This document shows positions 6,763-12,735 of a stretch of 15,247 nucleotides of DNA, one piece after another (the stretch's first letter is position 1; each line of letters begins with the position of its first letter). The notes under the pieces were generated by a model that saw only the letters and a program-made list of their open reading frames with translations, was not told the origin of the DNA and did not search any database. Where the stretch lies: assembly GCA_002373045.1 (NCBI GenBank), contig DFHU01000060.1:71276-86522 (forward strand). The letters are read 5' to 3'. Source of the stretch: Pseudoselenomonas ruminantium. GTDB lineage: Bacteria > Bacillota > Negativicutes > Selenomonadales > Selenomonadaceae. The translations under genes were made by a program, and so were the position numbers.

Positions 6763-7596
6763 ATGGATGTGATTGCTTTGGTCGGGCCCAGCGGTACCGG
6801 CAAAAGTCACCACGCGCTGATTGTGGCGCATAAACATAAGGCTGACGCCATTATTGATGATGGAATCCTGATTAAGGATGGCAAGATAGTGGGCGGCCAT
6901 TCGGCGAAAAAAGAACAGAGTAAAATCATGGCGGTACGGCGGGCGATTTTTGTCCTGCCGGGACATGCCGAAGAGGTGCAGGCGGCTATCAAAGAGGCCA
7001 AACCCCATCGCATTCTGATTTTGGGAACTTCGGAAAATATGGTCTTTAAGATAGCTAAGGCGCTGCATCTGCCCCATATTGCTAAAATCATTCATATTGA
7101 GGATGTGGCTACCAAGCAGGAAATGGAACGGGCCCAGTTTCATCGGCTCAAAGAGGGGAAACATATCATTCCCGTGCCGACGATTGAACTGAAACCGCAT
7201 TTTTCTGGATTCTTGGTAGACCCATTGCAGACCCTCTTTAAACGCTCGTCTACCCAACGGCGCCGTTTAGGAGAAAAGTCTATTGTCCGTCCGGTATTCA
7301 GCTACTATGGGAAGCTGATTATTGATGATTCGGCTATCAAATCCATTGTGCAGAATGTTTTGCAAAAAATGGAGGCCATTACCAAGATTGATGGCCTGCA
7401 GGTGAAACATCTGATGCATGGTGATGAGGATCAGGGACTTAAAATTGCCTGTGGAGTAGTTCTTACCTATGGCAATCATATTCCGACTTTGCTGGCTCAC
7501 GCGCAAAAAGAAGTGCGGGAGGCAGTGGAGTTTATGACGGGGATGATTGTGCATGAGGTCAATATTCAAGTAAAAACTTTATACGTTAAGGCATAA
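6763..7596 (+). CDS. P-loop ATP-binding protein fused to an Asp23/Gls24-like domain
   Basis: The 277-residue protein has two parts. The N-terminal part (about 1-130) has a canonical Walker A motif GPSGTGKS (8-15), an AIIDDG segment (29-34) and a hydrophobic strand RILILGTS (83-90), as in small nucleotide-binding folds. After a basic linker with SSTQRRRL (about 162-169), the C-terminal part (about 180-277) reads like an Asp23/Gls24 alkaline-shock domain, with IIDDSAIKSIVQNVL, GLKIACGVVLTYGNHI and a closing VHEVNIQVKTLYVKA. Asp23/Gls24 proteins are small Firmicute envelope-stress factors. Here that domain is joined to an apparent nucleotide switch. The ATG follows AGGAGAG at good spacing, 15 bases after the PHP gene, and the transcript ends at hairpin module copy 2. 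Both domain calls are by eye; the Gls24 call is the less certain one. Confidence 0.8.
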   Translation: MDVIALVGPSGTGKSHHALIVAHKHKADAIIDDGILIKDGKIVGGHSAKKEQSKIMAVRRAIFVLPGHAEEVQAAIKEAKPHRILILGTSENMVFKIAKALHLPHIAKIIHIEDVATKQEMERAQFHRLKEGKHIIPVPTIELKPHFSGFLVDPLQTLFKRSSTQRRRLGEKSIVRPVFSYYGKLIIDDSAIKSIVQNVLQKMEAITKIDGLQVKHLMHGDEDQGLKIACGVVLTYGNHIPTLLAHAQKEVREAVEFMTGMIVHEVNIQVKTLYVKA

Positions 7597-7608
7597 GTGT
7601 GTTTGATT

Positions 7609-7730
7609 GACATCGTGGTGCTACATCGTGGTGCTAAGACGCCCGGTGGCTGGTAATATTTTTCCTTCGCCATAGACAAGCTTGTCAAAAGCTGCGGAAA
7701 AATATTACCAGCCACCGGGCTTTATTTTTC
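7609..7730 (+). repeat. 3'-end hairpin module, copy 2
   Basis: It begins 13 bases after the stop of the Asp23/Gls24-fusion gene. The leader contains a perfect 13-base tandem duplication, ACATCGTGGTGCT at 7610-7622 and 7623-7635, then AAGAC. The arms 7641-7665 and 7696-7720 are complementary at all 25 positions. The 30-base loop holds AGACAAGCTTGTCAAAAG with the palindrome GACAAGCTTGTC. The outer stem GCCCGGTGGC is shared with copy 1; the inner stem differs. Confidence 0.88.
7641..7730 (+). terminator. Intrinsic terminator closing the plus-strand rny-to-Gls24 cluster
   Basis: The 25 bp perfect stem of module copy 2 is followed by TTTATTTTTC (7721-7730), a T tract in the plus direction. It lies between convergent genes and also faces the 9027-7804 gene. 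Confidence 0.8.
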
Positions 7731-7803
7731 GCTATTGGAATTTTCCCTATGCGTAAGGGGCGGCATACAAGGTCGGAATGGCTTGGTATTGTCGTGAACG
7801 CGG

Positions 7804-9027
7804 TTAGCGCAGGGAGTTGATGGTTACCAGTATTAAGGCTAAACCTTGCCCAGCCAGAGCTCCCCAGGCAGGGAGAAAGGGGAGGCCGAAGTCGTGGAAA
7901 GCGCCGGCCGCGAGGGGGAGAATCAGGATGAAGGTGATAAGGGAAATCATTTTGTTCAGTTTTATACGGCTAAGCGTTTGCTGGCCGATTTCCTGCAGGG
8001 CGGCAAAGTCCCAAAGCAGGCCGCTACGCAGGTAAATGGCGTGGGGATTCTGCGGCGCAGAAGACAGGTCAATATCCGCAGTGCTGTTGTTTTCGGTCAG
8101 TGGTGCCAGTTCGATAAGCGCATCGACCGACTGGGCAATTTCCGGCTTGACTGGGCCGCGTCCGACAAAGGCAACACCAGTACCGCGTGCCTTTAAGAGC
8201 TGAATTTCCCGCAGTTTTCCTTCGGTGGTCAGCTGGCCTTGTGCGGCATCGAGGCCGGCTTTTTTGGCAATGGTATTGGCGGTACGCTTGTTTTCCCGGG
8301 TCAGCATAACCATGTGAATCTGCTGACGCTTTAATTTGCGAATGGCCTTTAGGGTGTCATCGGAAAGTGCGTCGTCGATGGCGATAATCCCCCGGCAATA
8401 TTTGCCGTTAGCGACAAAGACTGTGCAATGGCCTTTTTGGGCCAGCTGGTCATTTTTGGTGATGAGTTCGGCACTGATATCGATGCCTTCGCGTTTCAGC
8501 CAGGCCAGACTGCCCACGCGCAGGGAATTGCGTCCGACGATGGCCTCCACGCCGCAGCCGGGGATTTCGTTAAACGTGCTGGCCTCTATGAGTTGCAAGC
8601 CACGTTGGCTGGCTGTTTCATAGATGGCCCGGCCCAAAGGATGGGTGGCCTGCTTTTCCGCGGAGGCCGCCAGGCTCAGGAGTGCGTTTTGGCTGATACC
8701 TGCTGGATAGAGGTTGGCCACATAGGGATGCCCTTCGGTGACTACAGCATGGCGGGCTAGAATCAACGTGTCAATATTGCCGATTTCCGCCAGCTGACTG
8801 TCGCTGGCCAATGTAATGTCGTTTTTCTGTGCTTGCCGGGAGCCGCGTGTATAAGGCAAAAGTTTGCCCAGCATATAAGGAAAAGGCAAACCGGCGATGA
8901 ATACAGCCGCTGCAGCGTTCAGCACAGTGATGGTATCAAGGCCGGCGTTATACCAGTAGTAGCCGATTCCTGTTGCCAGAAGTGCAGACAAAATGAATAG
9001 ATAAAGACTTGTGCGATTTTTTTTCAT
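7804..9027 (-). CDS. Catalytically dead, shortened P1B-type ATPase homologue
   Basis: This 407-residue protein aligns by eye with the second half of heavy-metal (CopA/ZntA-like) P-type ATPases. It has two N-terminal membrane helices (about 8-26 and 33-54), a phosphorylation/nucleotide-binding region (about 60-310) and two C-terminal helices (about 358-377 and 384-403). The metal-binding N-terminus and the actuator domain with its TGE loop are absent. The key motifs are replaced: CPC by LPF (47-49), DKTGT by ARHAV (91-95), TGDN by TREN (243-246) and GDGxNDxP by GRGPVKPE (289-296). The surrounding scaffold survives, including VTEG, HPLG (129-132), GCGV, RVGS and MLTRENKRTA. It cannot form the phospho-enzyme, so it is no pump. 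A long intact frame suggests a selected pseudoenzyme. The ATG at 9027 has GAGGAG 6 bases upstream; the ATG at 9033 abuts that site and is less likely. Confidence 0.82.
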   Translation of the reverse strand: MKKNRTSLYLFILSALLATGIGYYWYNAGLDTITVLNAAAAVFIAGLPFPYMLGKLLPYTRGSRQAQKNDITLASDSQLAEIGNIDTLILARHAVVTEGHPYVANLYPAGISQNALLSLAASAEKQATHPLGRAIYETASQRGLQLIEASTFNEIPGCGVEAIVGRNSLRVGSLAWLKREGIDISAELITKNDQLAQKGHCTVFVANGKYCRGIIAIDDALSDDTLKAIRKLKRQQIHMVMLTRENKRTANTIAKKAGLDAAQGQLTTEGKLREIQLLKARGTGVAFVGRGPVKPEIAQSVDALIELAPLTENNSTADIDLSSAPQNPHAIYLRSGLLWDFAALQEIGQQTLSRIKLNKMISLITFILILPLAAGAFHDFGLPFLPAWGALAGQGLALILVTINSLR

Positions 9028-9052
9028 AAACATCTCCTCGTTTCTTTAAAAG

Positions 9053-9082
9053 ATATTCGTCAAGAGAAAATGTTTTTCCTTT
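9053..9082 (-). promoter_or_regulatory. Sigma-H-like promoter for the P-type ATPase homologue
   Basis: On the minus strand AAAGGAAAA (9082-9074), 12 bases, then GACGAATAT (9061-9053). It matches the B. subtilis sigma-H consensus at every defined position. The predicted start near 9046 leaves about 19 bases before the ATG, just enough for the GAGGAG site. I saw no convincing sigma-A promoter here. Confidence 0.55.
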
Positions 9083-9128
9083 ATTTCCTGTATACATTTC
9101 CATAAAAGGGAAATTTACAGTGGATTTA

Positions 9129-9157
9129 TTTACAACTTAACAATTGTCGATTATAAT
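9129..9157 (+). promoter_or_regulatory. Sigma-A promoter of the amino acid symporter gene
   Basis: TTTACA (9129-9134), 17 bases, then a perfect TATAAT (9152-9157). The predicted start near 9164 gives a leader of about 30 bases. Confidence 0.75.
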
Positions 9158-9192
9158 AACCTTGTTCTAATGTTTTTGAGGGATGTGAATGT

Positions 9193-10608
9193 ATGAATTT
9201 TGCAACATTAATGGCAGACATTAATAATTTTGTCTGGGGGCCGGTGATGCTGGCTTTACTCGTAGGTACGGGCGTGTTTTTGACCGTGCGCTTGCGTTTT
9301 TTGCCCTGGCGCAATCTGGTTTATGCTATTCGGATGATTTTCCGTCATCGCGATGAGCATGAGGGGGATATTTCGCCTTTTCAGTCGCTGATGACGGCCC
9401 TTTCTGCTACGGTGGGGACAGGCAACATTGTCGGTGTGGCTACGGCCATGGTACTGGGTGGACCTGGTGCCTTGGTCTGGATGTGGATTAGTGCAGCTTT
9501 TGGTCTGTCCACGAAATACGCGGAATCCGTACTGGCAGTTAAATATCGTCAGACGAATGCCGTAGGGGAAATGTCCGGCGGCCCCATGTATGCGATGCGT
9601 TACGGCATAAAAAACAAATTGGCCGGGCGGACGCTGGCATTTCTCTTTGCCCTGTTTGTGGTGCTGGCGTCTTTTGGAATTGGCAATATGACGCAGGCCA
9701 ATTCCATTGCTGGGGCGCTGTCGCACAGCTATGCCGTGCCTAGTTATATAACTGGTGCCGTAATTACGGTGCTGGCAATGACGGTACTGATTCGCGGTAT
9801 TCGCAGTATTGGCAAAGTGTCCAGCGTGGTGGTGCCGGGGATGGCGGCCTTTTACTTTGTGACCGCCTCGATTGTGATTATTGCCAATATCAATGCTATA
9901 CCTGCCGGGGTAGCCGAGATGTTTGCGATGGCCTTTTCCTTTGATTCTGTAGCTGGCGGTGTGGGCGGCTCCATTGTGGCTTCCATGCTTACGGCTATGC
10001 GCTGGGGCGTGGCTCGTGGTGTGTTCTCCAACGAAGCGGGGTTGGGGTCAGCACCGATTGCAGCCGCTGCTGCCCGGACTGACCATGCCTCCCGTCAGGG
10101 CTATGTGAATATGACGGGGACGTTCTTTGATACCATGGTGGTCTGCATGCTGACCGGCTTAGTTATCGCTTCCTCTGGTATGCTCGGCGTGGTCAATCCG
10201 GAAACAGGGGAACTGTTCTCCGGCGCAGAACTCACCATTGCAGCCTTCAGCACCGTATTTGGTGATTACGGCAAACTGATTATCTCCATTTCCTTGAGCC
10301 TGTTTGCCTTCTCAACCATCTTAGGCTGGGAATACTACGGCGAAAAGGCCTTGGAATATTTGATTAAGAAACGCCCGGTCATCATGGGCTATCGTATCCT
10401 CTTCAGTCTCGTAACTTTTGTCGGTGCCACTACGGCCTTGGAAGTCGTTTGGAATTTTTCCGATACCATGAACGGCCTGATGGCAATTCCTAACCTCATC
10501 TGCCTCCTGTGGCTCAATAAGGATATCGCCGACGAATGTTTTGCCTTCCAGCGCGAGGTCGTTGTCAAGGAAAAACGAGGCGAAGTTGTGGATATGACCG
10601 GCGAATAA
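9193..10608 (+). CDS. Alanine/glycine:cation symporter (AGCS family)
   Basis: The 471-residue integral membrane protein has about eleven hydrophobic segments. It shows AGCS signatures: ISPFQSLMTALSATVGTGNIVGVA near the N-terminus (about residues 56-79; the TVGTGNI loop binds substrate and sodium in this family), EMSGGPMYAMRYG (about 128-140), and WGVARGVFSNEAGLGSAPIAAAAA in the second half (about 271-294). Length is normal for the family. It imports alanine or glycine with sodium across the inner membrane. The start ATG follows GAGGG with a 10-base spacing, slightly long. It is a single-gene unit with its own strong promoter, diverging from the P-type ATPase homologue and ending at hairpin module copy 3. 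The exact amino acid and whether sodium or proton is coupled cannot be read from sequence. Confidence 0.94.
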   Translation: MNFATLMADINNFVWGPVMLALLVGTGVFLTVRLRFLPWRNLVYAIRMIFRHRDEHEGDISPFQSLMTALSATVGTGNIVGVATAMVLGGPGALVWMWISAAFGLSTKYAESVLAVKYRQTNAVGEMSGGPMYAMRYGIKNKLAGRTLAFLFALFVVLASFGIGNMTQANSIAGALSHSYAVPSYITGAVITVLAMTVLIRGIRSIGKVSSVVVPGMAAFYFVTASIVIIANINAIPAGVAEMFAMAFSFDSVAGGVGGSIVASMLTAMRWGVARGVFSNEAGLGSAPIAAAAARTDHASRQGYVNMTGTFFDTMVVCMLTGLVIASSGMLGVVNPETGELFSGAELTIAAFSTVFGDYGKLIISISLSLFAFSTILGWEYYGEKALEYLIKKRPVIMGYRILFSLVTFVGATTALEVVWNFSDTMNGLMAIPNLICLLWLNKDIADECFAFQREVVVKEKRGEVVDMTGE

Positions 10609-10623
10609 GCAATTCATTACAGC

Positions 10624-10730
10624 TTACATCGTGGTGTTAAGACGCCCGCCCCGCTGATAATACTTTCCTTCGCTCAGACAAGCTTGTCAAACGCTGCGGA
10701 AAGCATCATCAGCGGGGCGGGCTGGGTTTT
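10624..10730 (+). repeat. 3'-end hairpin module, copy 3
   Basis: It starts 15 bases after the symporter stop. The leader is TTACATCGTGGTGTTAAGAC (10624-10643). Arms 10644-10668 and 10698-10722 pair at 23 of 25 positions; both exceptions are A opposite C in the sense RNA. The 29-base loop holds AGACAAGCTTGTCAAACG. The stem has its own sequence, GCCCGCCCCGCTGATAATAC, unlike copies 1 and 2 except for the base and the loop-proximal TTTCC. Only GGGTTTT follows, so termination would be weaker here. Confidence 0.85.
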
Positions 10731-10780
10731 AGCAGCAGTAGTAGTTAATGCAATAGCAATAGTAATCCTCGATACTGACT

Positions 10781-10860
10781 TAAAAGGGCCGGGACAACTA
10801 TTTCTGAAGCGTTTGACAAGCCTGTCTAAGCGGAAGAAATAGTTGTCCCGGCCCTTTTTA
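10781..10860. terminator. Bidirectional intrinsic terminator between symporter and LptA-like gene
   Basis: The stem has AAAAGGGCC at one foot and GGCCCTTTT at the other, so both strands present a GC-rich hairpin ending in T residues: CCCTTTTTATT in the plus direction and CCCTTTTAAG in the minus direction. It can serve both convergent genes. Confidence 0.75.
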
Positions 10861-10874
10861 TTGCGATGTAAACC
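10781..10874 (-). repeat. 3'-end hairpin module, copy 4 (divergent leader)
   Basis: In the sense of the LptA-like gene (minus), the leader begins GGTTTACATCG (10874-10864) and then loses the GTGGTGCTAAGAC part. The arms 10858-10835 and 10805-10782 are perfectly complementary over 24 bases with a stem sequence unlike the other copies. The loop holds AGACAGGCTTGTCAAACG as in copy 1. It lies about 60 bases beyond copy 3, in the opposite orientation. Confidence 0.83.
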
Positions 10875-10896
10875 AACCCCATAATGGTGCGTACTA

Positions 10897-11433
10897 TTAT
10901 CTTACGATGTCGTTTTTATTGAGGTCAAACTCCAAATGGCTGGAGGTGTGATTTTTGCCCTTTTGCATCCAGAGCACATGCCCGTCAAAGACCACGATAT
11001 GGGTCTGCCAGTTGTAGCGCATATTGTCGGCGTGGATAACCAGGCCGGGCCGTTCTACGCCGCAGCGTGTGCCAAAGAACCAGGCCGTGTTTTCCGTTAT
11101 TTCGGCATACAGGGCGTCGCCGGTAAAATGAAGTTCACCTTCGGTGATGAGCGCATGACCGTCAGCCCAAACCTGCAGGGTATTGGCATTTACCTTGCAG
11201 GTGTCTGCAGTGATGGCAAAGTCCTGACATTTTATACAGACATTGCCTGTCAGGGTATAGAGACCGGTTTCTTCGTTATAACTGCTGTGGTCGGCACTGG
11301 CCACAGGTTTGTATTTGCTTTTGGCCATATCGGCGTTGATGGTGTTTCCGCTGCCCAGACTGGCTGCCGTGCAGAGGGTGAACATACTGACCAACATTCC
11401 CAGCATGAGCAGGGATATGCGCATATAGTTCAT
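10897..11433 (-). CDS. OstA/LptA-like periplasmic LPS-transport protein
   Basis: The 178-residue exported protein has a hydrophobic signal peptide with a TAA-S signal peptidase I site at about residue 24. It then shows repeated short beta-strand units typical of the OstA/LptA jellyroll: SADHSSYNEETGLYTLTGNV, ITADTCKVNANTLQVWADGH, LHFTGDALYAEI, and VIHADNMRYNWQTHIVVFDG. LptA-type proteins form the periplasmic bridge carrying lipopolysaccharide to the outer membrane, so this gene marks a diderm cell. The usual lptB/lptC neighbours are absent, so it may be an extra OstA-domain protein rather than the main LptA; no symbol is given. The ATG at 11433 has AAGGAG 8 bases upstream; a GTG at 11442 overlaps that site and is less likely. 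It diverges from dgt with overlapping promoters. Confidence 0.82.
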   Translation of the reverse strand: MNYMRISLLMLGMLVSMFTLCTAASLGSGNTINADMAKSKYKPVASADHSSYNEETGLYTLTGNVCIKCQDFAITADTCKVNANTLQVWADGHALITEGELHFTGDALYAEITENTAWFFGTRCGVERPGLVIHADNMRYNWQTHIVVFDGHVLWMQKGKNHTSSHLEFDLNKNDIVR

Positions 11434-11465
11434 ATTATCCACTCCTTATCCGATTGTTTGCTTTT

Positions 11466-11494
11466 ATTTTACCGCAAAATCGTCTGTTTGGCAA
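11466..11494 (-). promoter_or_regulatory. Sigma-A promoter of the LptA-like gene
   Basis: On the minus strand TTGCCA (11494-11489), 17 bases, then TAAAAT (11471-11466). Each hexamer matches consensus at five of six positions. Its -35 box overlaps that of the divergent dgt promoter. Confidence 0.65.
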
Positions 11495-11517
11495 AATTTG
11501 TCCAAATAGGTTATACT
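11488..11517 (+). promoter_or_regulatory. Sigma-A promoter of dgt
   Basis: TTGGCA (11488-11493), 18 bases, then TATACT (11512-11517). The predicted start near 11524 gives a leader of about 30 bases. The -35 box shares the palindromic TTTGGCAAA core with the divergent promoter. Confidence 0.6.
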
Positions 11518-11554
11518 ATATTGAGAAAGATTAAAAAACGGAGGTGGCGCGAGG

Positions 11555-12592
11555 ATGAATGTGCGGGAACGAGTCGAGGAACAGGAATATCAGATTCTTT
11601 CGCCTTTGGCGGCTAAGAGCCGGGAGGCTAGAAGGAAACATCCGATGGAGGAGTGTGATTTTCGCACGAAATTCCAGCGGGACAGGGACAGGATTCTCCA
11701 TTCCAAATCCTTTCGCCGCCTGAAACATAAAACGCAGGTATATATCGTAGCGGGAGATCATTACCGTACCCGTATGACCCATAGCTTAGAAGTATCGCAG
11801 ATTTCCCGTACGATTGCCAGAGGTCTGCGCCTTAATGAAGATTTGGCTGAAGCCATTGCCTTGGGCCATGATGTGGGCCACACACCCTTTGGTCATGCCG
11901 GCGAATCTGTGATGGCAGAGCTTACTGGGCATTTTACCCACAACGAGCAGAGCCTGCGGGTCGTGGAATTTTTGGAACGAGGCGGGCAGGGGCTGAACCT
12001 GACCTTTGAGGTAAAGGATGGCATTGTCAATCATACGGGCAAGAATTTGCCGCAGACTTTAGAGGGGCGCATTGTGCGCACAGCCGACCGGATTGCCTAT
12101 CTCTGCCATGACTACGATGACAGTTTGCGGGCGGGGCTAATCAAGGAGGGCGATTTGCCCGCCGAAGTCTATGACAAGCTCGGTACGGATACATCTCGCA
12201 TGATTACCAGTATGGTGTCCGATATGATTATGACTTCGCAGGGCTCGGGGGATATTCTGCAATCGGCAGAAATCAAGCAAGCGATGGACACCTTCCGGGA
12301 ATTCATGTTCACCCATATCTATCATTCAGACAAATTGTCTCAAGAGCGAGAGCAGGCGGCCTTTGTTCTGCAGGAACTCTATCATTATTTTTTGGATAAC
12401 TTTGCCCAGCTGCCAAAGGAATTTATCAAAAGGGAGGCACGCTGGGGCAGACAGAAAATCGTGACTGATTATGTGGCAGGCCTTACCGACAGTTATGCAG
12501 TGGCACTTTTTGAGGAAATCTTTATCCCTCCCGTGTGGCAGGGACTGAAAAAAATAAAAAAGGATATTGACAAACTGGGGAGAATACTATAA
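11555..12592 (+). CDS. dgt: Deoxyguanosinetriphosphate triphosphohydrolase-like protein (dGTPase, HD domain)
   Basis: The 345-residue protein has the HD phosphohydrolase metal set: H76 in RTRMTHSLEVSQ, the H105-D106 pair in LGHDVGHTPFGH, H109, and a later D in RTADRIAYLCHDYDD. An FRTKFQRDRDRILHSKSFRRLKHKTQV segment near the N-terminus is diagnostic of dGTPases. It hydrolyses dGTP or other dNTPs to the nucleoside and triphosphate, so tuning the dNTP pool. Length matches the type 2 (short) dGTPases of Firmicutes. The ATG at 11555 is served by GGAGG ten bases upstream. It is followed by dnaG and rpoD, linking nucleotide control with replication and transcription genes. No terminator is visible after it, so read-through into dnaG is likely. 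Confidence 0.95.
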   Translation: MNVRERVEEQEYQILSPLAAKSREARRKHPMEECDFRTKFQRDRDRILHSKSFRRLKHKTQVYIVAGDHYRTRMTHSLEVSQISRTIARGLRLNEDLAEAIALGHDVGHTPFGHAGESVMAELTGHFTHNEQSLRVVEFLERGGQGLNLTFEVKDGIVNHTGKNLPQTLEGRIVRTADRIAYLCHDYDDSLRAGLIKEGDLPAEVYDKLGTDTSRMITSMVSDMIMTSQGSGDILQSAEIKQAMDTFREFMFTHIYHSDKLSQEREQAAFVLQELYHYFLDNFAQLPKEFIKREARWGRQKIVTDYVAGLTDSYAVALFEEIFIPPVWQGLKKIKKDIDKLGRIL

Positions 12593-12593
12593 T
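12567..12593 (+). promoter_or_regulatory. Candidate sigma-A promoter at the end of dgt, short spacer
   Basis: A perfect TTGACA (12567-12572) and a perfect TATAAT (12588-12593) lie inside the last codons of dgt, but only 15 bases apart rather than 17. It could drive dnaG-rpoD from about 12600. The short spacer makes activity uncertain. Confidence 0.4.
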
Positions 12594-12649
12594 GTAGAAA
12601 GAACTGTATGCAAAAAAGTTATAGTATATGTAAAATTTTTTTAGAAAAA

Positions 12650-12678
12650 GAAGGATATTGTAAGAGATTAGCGAATTG
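12650..12678 (+). promoter_or_regulatory. Sigma-H-like promoter before dnaG-rpoD
   Basis: GAAGGATAT (12650-12658), 11 bases, then AGCGAATTG (12670-12678). It fits the sigma-H consensus at all defined positions except the last, with the same spacing as the spoVS site. The B. subtilis rpoD operon is known to have a sigma-H promoter. The predicted start near 12684 gives a leader of about 50 bases. A palindrome TTGTATACAA overlaps the -10 end. Confidence 0.6.
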
Positions 12679-12735
12679 TATACAAGTATCTTTTTGATTC
12701 ACAGTTGTTAACAGCGGTTAAGTAAGGGGATTTTT

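Noticed and set aside
7804..9027. Calling the P-type ATPase homologue a pseudogene
   Set aside because: There is no stop or frameshift, the ribosome binding site and promoter are good, and the losses are confined to catalytic motifs and the missing actuator region. A pseudoenzyme fits better, though recent decay cannot be excluded without relatives.
12676..12685. Palindrome TTGTATACAA before dnaG, with TGTATACA also at 9089-9096
   Set aside because: It is short and AT-rich, and the two copies have different positions relative to their genes. There is not enough to call an operator.
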